NCBI GenBank assembly: GCA_014529385.2
Contig: CM043948.1
Span: 78,044,291-78,108,290, forward strand
DNA length: 64,000 nt
Reading direction: 5' to 3'
Origin: Adiantum capillus-veneris
Lineage: Eukaryota; Streptophyta; Polypodiopsida; Polypodiales; Pteridaceae
The translations under genes were made by a program, and so were the position numbers. Positions 1 to 11,112 of this stretch are shown one piece after another. How positions within the stretch are numbered: position 1 is the stretch's first letter; each line of letters begins with the position of its first letter. Under the pieces are notes generated by a model. That model was not told the DNA's origin, searched no databases, and worked only from the letters and a program-made list of their open reading frames with translations.

Positions 1-1546
1 ATGATAATTACAAAATTATGAAGTGACGACCCCTCCCCAGTCCCATGCATAAAATCGTTGAATAGATTCTTGATTCACCTCTTCGAGACAATAGACATGG
101 GTGTAACACAAAGGGATTCCTTCTTGGCACTCCTTGTGGGGCATTCACGATAGGTGTTCCCTTGATCTCTACACTTAACACTAGGTTTGTGTTTGAGCCA
201 CTACAGTGGCTTGGCACCTCACTCTATAAAATTGTCTCTAAGACGATCTATTTTTCAAGAAACACTGACAATAGGATATCATTGAGATCCTGTGACATAG
301 AGGAAAATTATAGTATATCTTTTATCCCAAAAAAGTGTAAGATATAAAAAACTCTAAAAATAGTAAGAAGCCACAAAATTGGATTTTAAATTTAACAACA
401 TACATGTTTTTGAGGCCTAAAACAAGATGACATTTTTTTTTCCTTGAAAATTATATGTATATACTCTCATTGTATACATATCCATGTATTTTTCAAAAAC
501 GTTTCAGTGTGCTTTGAAGGTTTTCAATGGGTCTACATGGGATACCAAAACTTTTGAGCGATTTTTGTTTGATTGTACCTAAAAGATGGCTCTTAAAAAA
601 ATAACATTTTTACATGAAATTATTTATTTCTATTTTTTTCAACTCCCTACATGCCTTGAGAACAAATCCCTAAAAGGTTTTGCTAAGGCTTTTTGTGGTC
701 TATGAGAGTAAGAATTTACAAAAAAAGTTTCTTATAGCCACAAAAGTGGCTCTTGTTCAGACAGAGCAAGTGTTAATACAACAATTCTCCTTCTTATATT
801 TCTAAAGGTATTCAAGATACTTGTATACACTCTTCTCTTTCTTCTTTTTGTTGCTCTTGCAATTGCAAGGAGCCTTTTCATTCTTCTCATATACCTTATC
901 TTTATAAGGAAACTTGTTGGGAGACAATATCTTGGTAGCATCCATAGATTAGTGGATGACTTTTAAGCTTGTCTTAGGCTTTTTTGCATTAATATATGTG
1001 TCTGTATTCTCAGAAGTCCCTACATAATATTTCTACTTTTTCTCTAAAAATAGTTTCTTTTGAAGCTTCTTTGAGATGACAATCACAAATCCTATGCACA
1101 CTTTTGAATCTATGTACTCCCCCTTCTCAATCTTAAGACCATGTCAAGCCTAAATAAAAAATTTTTTGGCTTCATTTCTCAATAATTGCCACATAATTAC
1201 ATTCCTTCCATGTCTTTGGCTAGGTCCCTTGGGTTTTCATACTAGCTCACCATTGACAAGTCGATTTTTGGAGGTACAACTGCATGGTGTTACTTGGATT
1301 TCTCAATAAAGCTCTCATCTTTAAAGATGGCATCAAACTACTAAATCAACGTGAGCACCTCAACCATATGGCCATGGGATGGCTGTAAGTTCCATCAATG
1401 GAAAGGACTAGTGGTATTGCCCCTATCCTTCATCTTTTCAAGTTTGTTTTCTTACTTCCATGCATGATATGTCCTTTTGCATCACCATGAGGGATGTTTC
1501 ATTGTGCTTAACATAGTTTAATGAGACCTAGCTTTTGTGTGTGTGA

Positions 1547-1594
<48 letters not shown>

Positions 1595-2640
1595 TGAATT
1601 GAATATACAACAATAGATTGAATCATACAATGGAACTGGCTAGACCATAGATAAACCACTATAAGATATGACTATAAGAATATTTTGACTCATTGATTTT
1701 TTGAATAAGTACAATGTACTCCAAGAATCATACAAACAAGTTATACTTGTATTACCATTATAAAGACAAAAATCATATATCTTATCGAGCCAAATCAAAT
1801 CTATTGCTACACCTACAATTTGCTAATTAATCCCAAGGAAGGAACCTGTTACCTGCCATCATCCAAGAACACAAGCACGTCAGTATTGGCATTACTTGGA
1901 AGGCACGTGTCAATGACCCCTTTCCCTTTTTATTGATGTCCAAAATTACAAACAATCTAACAACTAAGCAGAGATTAGTTTTATGAAAAAATGAAAATAA
2001 CCCACATGTTGAATTTTTTTAATATTGTATATGCTCACCAATTTTTGTTGTGAAATCTTCTTACTTCTGTGTTATGAAATATCCTTGTAAGCCAAGGTCC
2101 CCACAACAATCTCATGTCAAGAGCTTAATGACATTTTTATACCATTCCATCTTCTAGATTACGAATCAAAAGTACATTTTTTGGGTAGCATGTCCCATGT
2201 ATAACGGAGAGGCTTTCAAATGTCTAGTCAATGCAATACCCTCTCCATTGAGACCCTCACATGAGGTTTAAGGCTCTAGAAACCGCTCAAAAGTAAAAAC
2301 ACCTGAAAATAAAAATGAAAATATGTTATTTTTGAGTCTACACTCATTGAACCAAACTTGGTTATCACAAGATATGTTGTTCACTAAATATTGTCATCAC
2401 TTACATCAAGTCACGACATTTTTGTGTCCATCCAAGGTATGGTAACAAGGATTGGTAGACCTATAGGCTACATGTTTCTCCCTATTTTTGAGCACCATTG
2501 TCTTAACTATAAATAATCATTGTGGACAGTCATATCAATAAAGATTATTCTTAAGAACTATGCTATTACTAATACGCTAATGACTGTGTTTCTTCAATTT
2601 TGTCGTTAGTTTCAGCGATATGTCTGTATATCTTTGAGAA
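1..2640. other. AT-rich intergenic stretch without a recognisable gene
   Basis: Open frames here are all shorter than about 70 codons and none resembles a known family in any of the six frames. The stretch is AT-rich, with several poly-A/poly-T runs and one GT microsatellite. It is probably decayed repeat DNA. No RNA gene or promoter could be supported. Confidence 0.6.
1535..1592. repeat. (GT)n microsatellite
   Basis: A nearly uninterrupted run of GT dinucleotides, broken only by one 'GAAT' near its start. Confidence 0.95.
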
Positions 2641-2946
2641 CTCAATTTTATGGTCAAATACACCCCAATATGTATTACTAAAAAACACAAAAGAAAAACC
2701 AAGCATCATCTTCTTTGTTTTGTGAACCTATTCTCCCAAAGTCCAATACCAAAAAGTGTGGGAGTTGAAATGGTGAGTGCAAGAGAGGGAAGAAGAGAAG
2801 GGGGGGGAGAAGAGGGAACACATAGTGTTGGGTGGAGCTATTGAGACAAATGCTCTCAACTCCTTATTAGCATCATAACCAAAGAATGTAAAGGATGGGC
2901 GAACATGCGACCACAACCACCACCCACTTGGTCTAAAACCTAACAA

Positions 2947-2956
2947 TCTCCCACTT
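2947..2956 (-). promoter_or_regulatory. copia polypurine tract and 3' LTR junction
   Basis: The minus strand reads AAGTGGGAGA then T, then TGTTAGG. Purine tracts of this type prime plus-strand DNA synthesis in LTR retrotransposons, and the TG that follows is the conventional LTR start. The 5' partner LTR is absent, so the LTR call rests on this junction alone. Confidence 0.6.
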
Positions 2957-3038
2957 GAAGGACAATGTGGCCCAAGTGGCTATAGAATGTAGGGGATAGT
3001 ATGTACAATTGTAAAAAATGTGAAGCATGACCATCGCT

Positions 3039-3629
3039 TCACCCTACATCCATCATCTCTATGCAATGTGAAAATCGCTTTGAGTCTAAGCTCTTTGTTA
3101 GAGCATCCACTGGGTTTTCATCCGTGTGAATTTTGACTAACTCAATGCGTTTGCTAGCCAAGATATCCCGTACCACATGATACCTAACCTCTATGTGTTT
3201 TGATTTGAAGTGAAAAATGGGTTTGTTTGCTAACGCAATCTCACTCTCTCTGTTGCAATTTAGCACTAGAGTTTGGTGTATACCAAGTTCTCCCACTAGA
3301 GGAGATAACCACATAGCTTCTTGATTTGAACTAGAAATTGCAACATATTTTGCCTCAGTGGTGGAAGACGAAGGGCAATTTTGGATACATGATATCCAAG
3401 AAATTGTTGCTCCAATGAGCAAGAAAACGTAGCCATATGTGGGTAGCCTAGTGTCCACAAAAACCGCATAGTCCGAATCAATGTATCCAACTATTGATGT
3501 ATTGTTGTTCCCAAAGCGTAAGCACTTGCTAGTTGAGCCCTTGATGGTTCTCAAGATGTGCTTCATTGCTTCCCAATGCTTTTTGCCTAGATTTTCCATA
3601 AACCTACAAACCACTCCCATTGCATACAC
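3039..3629 (-). pseudogene. copia RNase H domain
   Basis: The 196-codon frame shows the copia RNase H landmarks in order: GYIDSDYA (usually GY-D-DYA, catalytic Asp), SSSTTEAKYVA (catalytic Glu in the S-TEAEY motif), and near the C terminus KHIEVRYHVVRDILA with VDALTKSL (the KHI-RYHFIR and D-LTK motifs). It degrades the RNA strand of the replication intermediate. It follows the reverse transcriptase fragment directly upstream on the same strand and ends about 80 bp before the polypurine tract. The domain itself is open, but the polyprotein upstream is broken, so I treat it as a remnant. Confidence 0.88.
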
Positions 3630-3632
3630 AAT

Positions 3633-4281
3633 TTATGGCCGTATGCTATCCATGGAAAACATGAGACTATCAACTGCCAAATAATATGCCACCTTTTCCA
3701 TCTCTATCTCTTCAGCGTCTGATTTGGGACAATCATGCTTGCCAAGTTTTTTGTATGCAACCATTGGGGTACTCAATACTTTCCCCCATTGCGAATCAAA
3801 GCGTTGCAAGACCTTGTGAATATACTCTTCTTGCAAAAGTTCAAGTCTACCACATTTGTGATCTCTCTTGATACACATACCAAGAGTGATGTGCATCACC
3901 CATATCTTTCATAGAAAACTGCTTGCTTAAGGCATCCTTGAGAAGTGCAATCTCATCTTTTGACTTCTCGGTTATGAGCGTATCATCCACGTATAAAATC
4001 AAAATGATGACAGAACCATCATTTAACCTCCTTGTGTATAAGCAGTGATCCTCTTGGCTCCGTACGTAACCTTGGGACTAAATGTACTTATAAAAATTGA
4101 TGTACCATTTCCTTGAGCCTTGCTTTAATCCATACAAAGCTTTCTTGAGTCCACACACTAGATCTACCCTTGTTAGCTTCTCGGGCTTTATTGCAAAACC
4201 TTTTGACTGTTTCATGTAGACATCTTCTTCAAGATTCCCATGAAGAAATGTTGTCTTCACATCCATTTGGACCACGTCCAT
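3633..4281 (-). pseudogene. copia reverse transcriptase remnant
   Basis: Two frames carry recognisable reverse transcriptase pieces. At 4281-4078 the protein has MDVVQMDVKTTFLHGNLEED and LKKALYGLKQGSRKWY, the conserved 'DVKTAFLHG-L-E' and 'LKKSLYGLKQAPR-WY' blocks of copia polymerases. At 3899-3633 it has LGMCIKRD, EEYIHKVLQRFD and STPMV, the C-terminal 'YI-KVL-RFNM' region. The part between, which should hold the catalytic YVDD, lies in other frames: the plus strand at 3985-4005 reads as the complement of a 'LYVDD'-like stretch. Frameshifts and stops make this a pseudogene. Confidence 0.85.
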
Positions 4282-4548
4282 GTCATTGATGGCTATACTA
4301 GACCAAGCACAAGATGCAATGTAGTCATCTTGCCTACTGGAGAAAATATCTCATCAAAATACATGCTTTGCGTTTGCTTGAACCCTTTTGAAACCAATCT
4401 TGCCTTATACTTAGGCTCGGAATCATCTGTGGTACGTGTATTTCTTCTTGTACATCCATTTGCATGGCAATGTCTGTTTACATGCTAGTGGTAACTTCCT
4501 ATGAGATTCCTTGAACTCGAAGGATATGTACTCACCTCCATTTTCACT

Positions 4549-4930
4549 TTACAAAGCTTTAACCTTTCTACTCAATTGGTTCTCAACCAATGCTAAGAAC
4601 TCCTGAAAGACACCAAAGATGTCGCTTTTCTTCTTGAAGAGATAAATCCACACCTTTCTAGTAGAGTCATCTATGAATGTCAGGAAGTATAACACTCCCC
4701 CTAGAGACTTGACTAGCATAGGGCCACACAAGTCCCTATGAATGAGATCTAGAGGACTCCCTAACTCCTTGTCCAAAGGTGTTGATGTGAACCTAGACTA
4801 TTTGCCATAGATGCAATGTTCACATAGAATGAAGCTAGAGTAATCTAACATAGGTGCAAGAGATAAAGGTGATTTGTGGCCTTAGAGACAACAAAAGTAG
4901 GCAAGATGACTCATGGCAAACTATGCCAGG
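4549..4930 (-). pseudogene. copia integrase N-terminal part
   Basis: The 75-codon frame at 4776-4549 carries LDLIHRDLCGPM and SLGGVLYFLTFIDDSTRKVW, matching the start of the copia integrase core with both 'H-D-CGPM' and 'YF-TFIDD-SRK-W' blocks; the two Asp residues of the catalytic triad's first region are present. Immediately upstream (4860-4780) the same strand reads CEHCIYGK, the end of the zinc-binding GAG-pre-integrase segment. The rest of the integrase and everything upstream is missing or scrambled. Similarity fades at about 4930. Confidence 0.85.
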
Positions 4931-5600
4931 TAGAGGATTGCATTCAAGAAACTACAAGATGGGATGACACAGTGGATTCTCTTTTAGTATATGCATTTAT
5001 TTCCATGTCTCAAGCTAATGAATCCATAGTAGAAGAGAAGCACAAAAGGATGAAGATACTGAAGGAACATCAAAAAGAGCAACCAGGTCTAGAAGTAATC
5101 AAGATGAGAGGCCTTCTCCCCTACCTACTCTTGAAGTGGGTATGGAAGAGGCATCAAAAGATAAGAAGCAAGGTAAGCCCAAGGGACCTTCCATAAGCTG
5201 AAATCGGATATTGAGTTGGTACAGATCTAAAGAAATTTTTTGAAGAGCACATTCTTAATAGAAAAGTGGATCTCACATTGGAAGACATCCTAGGAATTTC
5301 CAAGCCTGAGTTTCATGAGGAGATTATTGACATTGTCAAGAGGAAACACCATATACCAAGTGAGCTGGAACCTGATGCAACTAAGAGACAAATGATTCAT
5401 CACATTGAGTCAATTTTGGATGCTTATGAGGAGGCATTTGAAGATAAAAAGTCAAAGGTGGTGGTGGTTTCAAATCCAGTTTTAGTTGAGGTAAGCCATG
5501 TTCATTTTAATGTGACGATGGAGATGAAGAAATTGTTTCCAAGAGTCACTTTTCTAGGACTCATTGGGCCAGAGCAATGACAAAAACCATTGTGAAGCTT
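4876..5600 (+). pseudogene. family-A gag/pre-protease remnant
   Basis: Two frames: 4876-5196 (106 codons) contains CIQETTRWDDTVDSLLVYAF and a Lys/Glu-rich tail; 5266-5580 (104 codons) contains DLTLEDILGISKPEFHEEII followed by a 'VKRKHHIPSE' segment. I associate the phrase 'ILGI-K-EFHEEIIDIVKRK' with the region before the protease in plant gypsy polyproteins of this kind, from memory of the family. The start of the first frame overlaps the copia remnant on the other strand, so its first dozen codons are probably not gag. Stops separate the pieces. Confidence 0.6.
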
Positions 5601-5689
5601 GGGGACATTGAAGAGCCCGTCTTAGCACTTGTGTACCTTGGTTAGAAATCCATCTTATGGCAAAGATCTTGCATCAAAAAGGAAAACTC

Positions 5690-6119
5690 ACCTATTGATG
5701 TGGACCAAGGTTGGCGGATTAGAGATGTCAACATGCTTCTAGACAACCTTTATGGTGCATATGCAAACATTAAGGTAACTATTGGGGATGGTTGTGATGC
5801 ACAAAATCTTTTTATAGAGGAGCGTTCATCCTATCCACCTATATTGGGACATCCCTACATTATGGATATGCACATGGAAACTACAAAGGTGTTGAATGAT
5901 GGCTCAACCTATGCAAGGATCCGAAGAAGGGATAGTAAAAAGGTTGTTCAATTTTTGACTATGTATATTGATTATGCCAAAAACAAAGATAACTTACTTC
6001 CTCATCCATTTCCGAAGAGACACAAAGAGTTCAAAAAACATAGGTGCCACTACAAGGACTATGGTGATACGGAGGAGGGGAAGTTCTCACAAAGAGAGAC
6101 TTTGTCTCTGAGGTATTAA
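5690..6119 (+). pseudogene. family-A aspartic protease region
   Basis: The 139-codon frame reads VNMLLDNLYGAYANIKVTIG, then SYPPILGHPYIMDMHMETTK and LNDGSTYARIRRRDSKKVV. 'ILG-PYI' corresponds to the ILGRPWL-type flap/C-terminal block of retropepsin-like proteases. The active-site D-(S/T)-G would lie just upstream and I did not see it cleanly. The protease would cut the polyprotein during particle maturation. The frame ends at 6119 and the downstream spacer (6236-6586) is in another frame. Confidence 0.65.
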
Positions 6120-6235
6120 CATCTAAGGGTTCAATGTCATAAAAGAAGTTTAATGAGCTACCTAAATGGGAAAAGCAATATGTGTCAATTATTCAAATTG
6201 AATTGTAGGGATGTGATGTTTTTGAACCAAATAAT

Positions 6236-6586
6236 GTGATTTCAGGAATCTTTGAAGCGGTCTCTTATGTGGATACTATGTTAGAGCTAAAAAAGATCAA
6301 GCAATACATGTTACAAAGTGGAAGTGACATTGTTAAAGTGCACTCAATGGACATGTATGAAGAACTAGATATATATGAGGCATGTAAACCTATAAAGGAG
6401 GATTTGGGTGAAGCAATTGAAGTCCAGGTAGAGAAAAAATATAAATATATTACAAAGAAGGTGAGGCAAGTGGATACACCTTTTCCAGAAGGAAGTGATG
6501 GAGTGATAGAGAAAGGTTCTTGGAAGCCTATGCTGGGAGATCTAAAGAATATTAGGCATAAATCCACTGAAGACACATTGAAGTAG
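6236..6586 (+). pseudogene. family-A protease-polymerase linker, open 116 codons
   Basis: An open frame without a recognisable domain, rich in Lys and Glu, lying between the protease and the reverse transcriptase of family A. Its place and composition suggest the linker of the polyprotein. Alternative: a chance frame in a decayed element. Confidence 0.4.
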
Positions 6587-6744
6587 TTGAGGATTGGAGA
6601 GGAGCATTTCCTTACCAAAGAGAAAATCAAATGCTTTCAATAGATGCTTCAAAATCATGGTAAAGAATTTTGTTTTTATCTAGGTGAGATTGGATGTGTA
6701 GATCCAAATGTTGTTACTGCTATGGTTATATCTATTGTTCCTCA

Positions 6745-7260
6745 CATGCCATGGAGTTAATGTCCTATCCTAGTACCCAAATCTCGAAGCTCATTGATTT
6801 TCTCAATGAGAAGATAACAATGGGCATTTTGGAACCATCATGAGCACCATACTCCAATCAATGGTTCACTGTTCCAAAGAAGAATGGTACCCTTAGGTTC
6901 ATTTACGAAATGCAATCGGTAACAAGGTAACAATTCGCAATGTAGGTACATGTACAATTGTGGATGAGTTTATTGAAGCCTTTGGAAGTAGATTTATCTA
7001 TTCTATGGATGATCTTTACTCAGGATATGATCAATTTTAGCTTTCTTTAGAGAGCAGCGATCCTACTACAATGCATACACCGCTCAATTTAGTAAGGATA
7101 TGCACTCTACCACAGGGTGATATTAACTATGTAGCTCATATGAAGAATGTCATGAATACGGTATTGCAAGATTATATTCTCTATGTTACTATACCTTTCA
7201 TTAATGATATGTCGATCAAGGGATGTGAAGAAGCGTTCAATGATTAGGTAAAATATCGTA
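6745..7260 (+). pseudogene. family-A reverse transcriptase, N-terminal and palm region
   Basis: Reading through stops gives KLIDFLNEKITMGILEPS, NQWFTVPKKNGTLRFI, IVDEFIEAFGSRFIYSMDDL, YSGYDQF, TPLNLVRICTLPQG and VTIPFINDMSIKG. These match in order the 'W-(F/V)VPKKNG--R' block, the first catalytic Asp region (D-YSGYDQ), the 'T---G------MP-G' block and a degenerate palm motif in which the expected x-DD reads I-N-D. At least three stops break the frame, and the second catalytic Asp pair is damaged, so the enzyme is dead. The same stretch recurs from 35319. Confidence 0.8.
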
Positions 7261-7319
7261 GGGGGTGCCGACAGTTTAGTTCCCAACATATTGCCGACTG
7301 TGATGCCATTTTATCCAGG

Positions 7320-7324
7320 CTTGA
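7320..7324. repeat. Target-site duplication of the S element, left copy (CTTGA)
   Basis: CTTGA at 7320-7324 immediately precedes the left 148-bp LTR and is repeated at 24594-24598 right after the right LTR. The uninterrupted family-A copy has one CTTGA at 35687-35691. Confidence 0.95.
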
Positions 7325-7472
7325 TGTGAGACTATGGGAACTGTTGTGCTTGATCCTCCACCTAACCTCCCTTTATAGGCCTTGCCCCTAGGATCCCTTC
7401 TCCATTAGCAGCTAGTGGCCCTTGGCCAGCCTGCGGTCCATGACCTCCCTTGGGTTTGCCCTTAGCATTACA
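7325..7472 (-). repeat. S element 3' LTR (148 bp)
   Basis: Begins TGTGAGACTATGGG and ends TAGCATTACA on the plus strand. It contains CTTTATA (7371-7377), which on the minus strand is a TATAAAG box conserved in the partner LTR. By eye it differs from the other LTR at roughly one base in nine, mainly transitions, which points to an old insertion. Confidence 0.93.
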
Positions 7473-7490
7473 TTACTTCCCCTTGGAGAA
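7473..7490 (-). promoter_or_regulatory. S element polypurine tract
   Basis: The minus strand reads CCAAGGGGAAGTAA just before the LTR start TGTAATGC. A purine run at this place is expected for the 3' end of an LTR element and supports the minus orientation. Confidence 0.7.
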
Positions 7491-8346
7491 GCGTTTTTGT
7501 CCTCGAAAACAAAAGTAATGATATATTCATAAGTGACACTAATGTTTTCCGTAGTGGCATCCTTCATGGATCCAATTTTTCGTGTGACCGAAACACGTGT
7601 CAGTAGGAGGTTCAATGAAAGGAAGAGTAAAATTTTCATACCATTTGCAACTGTCTTGTGTTACCGGCTCCTATCCAGTTATAGAATCCATTTAGAACAC
7701 ACATGAGTATGCTAAACGAGTTATCACGCAAAGATGTACCCAAAAGAGTACCTCTTTTCACTTTCCATGAAAGCAACTTGCTGAAATAACTCATCAGTCA
7801 AGTTTAAGTCCTTGACTTGTTCTCAAATTTCATTAGTAAACAACCCCACCATAACTAGTGTTCAAGGTTGACAACCTGACTTATACATGAAGAGACTATA
7901 CCTAGTCACAAACATGCTTTAACTTATGGTAAGCAAACTCCAAGTAGAGTAATAAATGCTTACTAATGGTTTTGCTTGGTGCCAATGTACGCACAATGCA
8001 TATCCTTTAGCACCAAATTGCACTTTGTAATCTACCTATCCTCTTTGGATATGTAATTTTCCTATCCTCCTTGGATAATGGACAGGACTGAGGTTTACAG
8101 ACACTCTTCCCATATGACTGGTAAATAGGGATCACCAGATCATACAACATTGCTGAGCGAACAACAATGTCCTAAATAATCATCTTGGTGAACGTGAAAC
8201 ATCCACAAGCACCCAAACCGATCCATGACCTCTGTTGGTGATTGATAGACTCCAAAGGGAATCTCATAGAGACACTGTACCTACAGTGCAAAAATGCTTC
8301 ATAAGAAACTAATGTGATGAATATGCTTCAAATAAGCCTTTTCTAA

Positions 8347-8350
8347 ACAC
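8347..8350. repeat. Target-site duplication of G1, left copy (ACAC)
   Basis: ACAC at 8347-8350 is repeated at 19838-19841, directly outside the two long LTRs. The second S copy has a single GTGT/ACAC at 33953-33956. The duplication could be read as 4 or 5 bp, because the base before it (A) equals the last LTR base. Confidence 0.85.
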
Positions 8351-9291
8351 TGATGGCCGGAAATGACATGCCATATGATTGGCCTCTACACCACACATAG
8401 CCTGAACATCCCCAAGCATCATCTCAAGGTAGGAGTAATCCTTTAAGTAGAGAGGGGGCACCACCTAGCATAAGTGCGGCTAGGACGCAAACATACATGA
8501 CCTAGAGTAGTAGAAAGTGAGATGCCCTCTAGGTAACCAACATGCAATGGTGATACAACAAACATCCACATGTAAAAAATATGCCTAGTGAACACTCAAG
8601 AGTGTTTGTACGAGAGAGGTATGTGACAAGGTTAGAATGGATCATACTGATTGATTGGAGAGGCTGCACATGATGGAGAACAAGCAAAGTGATATACAAG
8701 AGATGAAACATCCCGCGAATGTGGGAAAACAAAACTAAGGAGAACACAGAATGGACTCCAAACATCAAGATGGCATTGCACCCTTTTATTGGCAATCATG
8801 ATACCTACAAATGGTGGTCTTAACTATTACAAACCTGGCTCTTGGGACTAGGGATGCATGATGGACTATGAGCACCATATGGTGCATGGCAAAGTTGGAA
8901 TTAGCGGGAAGGTTAGTTGAGGGAAAACATCAAGACGATGCAGCCATCGACGACGTCGATCACCAACATTGAGAGCGGCCCAAGGTAGCATGGTGTCGAT
9001 GCATTCAATCCTAGCATACTCATGTTTCCTTGTGGGGGGGAGGAGGGGGGGGAGGGTTGTGACTGCCTTATGTGCATCGAGTGGTCATGACTAGCCATGG
9101 TGTGGTGGATAATGGGGAAAATGGTGATGTGTTGCCAATGCTAAAATTCCCAAGCTTGCAACCAAACATGATTCCATCAACACTCTAGCTTAGGGTGCAT
9201 TATGTGCTTAGTGGTACTTAAAATGTAGAGTGCATGGAGCTAGTGTGTTCCTCCTTCACTTGTGCCTTTGGTTTGTGCTTAGTGGAGGCCT

Positions 9292-9300
9292 CTTTATATA
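9292..9300 (-). promoter_or_regulatory. G1 3' LTR TATA box
   Basis: TATATAAAG on the minus strand, matched in the 5' LTR by TATATAAATA (plus 18013-18022). In minus orientation it lies downstream of the CT-rich part of the LTR and about 940 bp before the LTR end, a suitable place for the U3/R boundary. Confidence 0.55.
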
Positions 9301-9959
9301 GGCTTGAGAGGTGGGCCTTACCCAATTGTCCTTGAAAATATCCACTCGTTGTTGTAGAAGGTCTACATGCCTCTCTATTAAGAGAGATAGAGAGAGAGAG
9401 AGAAGATAGAGGAAAGAGTGGGGTGGGCAGAGTTTTTTTACAATCCACTAGCCACTAGCTAGGTTATTAGGGAAGAGTGGAGTTTGGGGAATTTACAAGG
9501 GTTTTATTGATGGTTCGGGTGGTCGATGTGAGGTGTAAGGCTGCCAGAATTGGTAGTTAATGTGGGAAGCCGGGATGCTATGTGTCACTTCCTCTCTGTG
9601 CCGGTCGAGGTGCACCTTCGGTGCCACTTCTTGTTTTGGTGTTGGTGGCGTGCCGCCGCGTGCGAGTTGGCCGTCTTCTGTTTTGTTGTTGGCATTAATT
9701 CCTTTGGTTTTTTTAATTATTCTCTGGTGTGTGCGTATATGTGTGCGTGTTCGGTGTGTCTATGGGTGAGTTTGTGTAGACGTGTATGTATATAGGTGTG
9801 CGTATGTGTTGTGTGTACGTGCGTGTGTATGTATATGTGTGTGTTTATGCCCGAGAAGAGGGTGTGGTGTGTGGGAACAAGAGAGAGGGGGGTATTTTTT
9901 ATAAAACATGTGTATATAATATATATCATATATATATATATATACGTGCTTACTATGCG

Positions 9960-10700
9960 CAGAGAAATAGAGCAAGAGAACGAGAGTGAGAGAGGGAGGT
10001 GTTGGGGAGAGATGGGAGGGGGAGAATGTGTGTGTGTGTATTTAGAGTGAGAGAGTACTATCGGTGATGTTGCGCCTACACAAGCCTGAGAGAGAGAGGG
10101 GGATGGAGAGCGAGCTTTCAGGCTGCTCTTGGCTGACACAGAAAGCAAGGGAGGGAGTGTGAGAGAGTTGGTGTGTGGGTGTGGATAAGAGAGAGAGAGA
10201 GAGAGTGCTCGGAGCTGCTTCTGCATAGGCCAAAAGTAAGAGAGAGAGATTGATGCAGCGAGAGTGTGAGAGAGTTGGTGTGTGGGTGTGGATAAGAGAG
10301 AGAGAGAGAGAGTGCGCGGCCTATGGGCTCGACATAGAGAGAGCGTGAGAGAGAAAGCGAGAGAGAGAGGGGCCTGGAGTCCGCTCTTGAGGGTGGGGGA
10401 GTAGGGGGGGGGGGGGAGTTACTGAGGGTCAACAGGGTGGGGTAAGGGTAGGGGATTATGAGAGAGAGAGAGTGTGTATTGCTGCAGAGACAGAGAGTTA
10501 GAGAGTGAAAGAGAGTATGAGAGTGAGAAAGAGAGTATGAAAGAAAGAGAGAGGGTATAGGCTATGTGGTAGGAAGACATGAGAGGAGAGAGGGAGGGGT
10601 GAGGTATGGCAGCCCGCCAGTGGAGTATCGACGAGCGAGGGGTAAGAGAGAGGAAATGCAAGAGAGAGACTGACTCTGGTTCATGCATGGCAGCCCGCCA
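9960..10700. repeat. GA/GT-rich strand-asymmetric tract in G1 3' LTR
   Basis: About 0.7 kb almost purely of G and A with some T on the plus strand, including several runs of GA repeats and a G run near 10408-10418. Long apparent minus-strand reading frames here (Ser/Leu/Thr-rich) are translations of the microsatellite, not genes. Confidence 0.9.
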
Positions 10701-10988
10701 ATGGAAAAGAACAATGTATGCTTGTTTTATTGGCTAGATGGTAGAGAAACAGGGTAAGAGATAGAGAGATGGTGGTTTAAAAGGGAAAACACTATAGCCT
10801 ATTACACGCGCACGAGCAAGGAAGGGGGGATTGGTGGTGGATGTAATAAGAGAAAAAAAGGTTTTTTTATTATTTATTTGTGTTACCTCACGCTCCTAAA
10901 TGTGTCTTATTCTTACGGTTTGGGTTTTGAAAACTGAGAACTTTAACTCTCAGCCGGGCTAGAGGGCGGTGCAGCTAACCCGATATCA

Positions 10989-11008
10989 TTAGCCCTCCCC
11001 CTAAGGTC
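10989..11008 (-). promoter_or_regulatory. G1 polypurine tract
   Basis: The minus strand reads TTAGGGGGAGGGCTAA directly before the LTR start TGATATC. The run of purines at this junction is the expected plus-strand primer of a gypsy element. Confidence 0.75.
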
Positions 11009-11112
11009 GGGGGCATTCATGCCTCTAACTCATCCGTTTGATCATTGTTGTCGGAGGTGGAGGTTGATGGTGTATCCTCATCAGGAATGTCAATAGGTGG
11101 AGTCTGATCAAA

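Larger units (their letters stand above)
2650..4930 (-). mobile_element. 5'-truncated Ty1/copia retrotransposon with its 3' LTR end
   Basis: Read on the minus strand the order is integrase, reverse transcriptase, RNase H, polypurine tract, LTR start, which is the copia order (integrase before reverse transcriptase). A purine tract (minus-strand AAGTGGGAGA, plus 2947-2956) is followed at once by TGTTAGG (2945 downward), the usual copia junction of polypurine tract and 3' LTR. The LTR would run downward from 2945; its far end is uncertain, so 2650 is approximate. Gag, protease and the 5' LTR are missing: at about 4930 the element abuts family-A gypsy sequence in the opposite orientation. Frames are broken by several stops, so the copy is dead. 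Confidence 0.85.
4930..7324 (+). mobile_element. Family-A Ty3/gypsy retrotransposon, left part (split by S insertion)
   Basis: Gag-like, protease and reverse transcriptase remnants follow one another on the plus strand, and the element resumes at 24594 with the reverse transcriptase end, RNase H and integrase. The CTTGA at 7320-7324 is repeated at 24594-24598, and a second family copy at 35319-36805 reads straight through this site with a single CTTGA (35687-35691). No LTR was found for this copy. Multiple in-frame stops show it is inactive. Confidence 0.85.
7473..8350 (-). other. S element 3' internal region, non-coding
   Basis: No coding domain seen. From about 7770 to 8350 the sequence matches, in inverted orientation, the second S copy at 33957-34495. 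This shows the S element continued without break into what is now 19838 onward before the gypsy insertion. Confidence 0.75.
8351..10988 (-). repeat. G1 3' LTR (2638 bp)
   Basis: Direct repeat partner of 17102-19837. On the minus strand it begins TGATATCGGG and ends CGGCCATCA. It contains a long strand-asymmetric purine region (about 9960-10700 on the plus strand, GA/GT runs) and, downstream in the reading direction, a minus-strand TATATAAAG (plus 9292-9300), likely the core promoter. The partner has longer GA runs, so most length difference comes from microsatellite change. Confidence 0.93.

Noticed and set aside
6265-6630. 121-codon minus-strand frame
   Set aside because: Lies opposite the family-A linker and pol region, is a shadow frame, and has no domain.
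9717-10688. Long minus-strand frames (up to 169 codons) rich in Ser, Leu and His
   Set aside because: They are translations of GA/GT microsatellites and low-complexity LTR sequence and recur, altered, in the other LTR.
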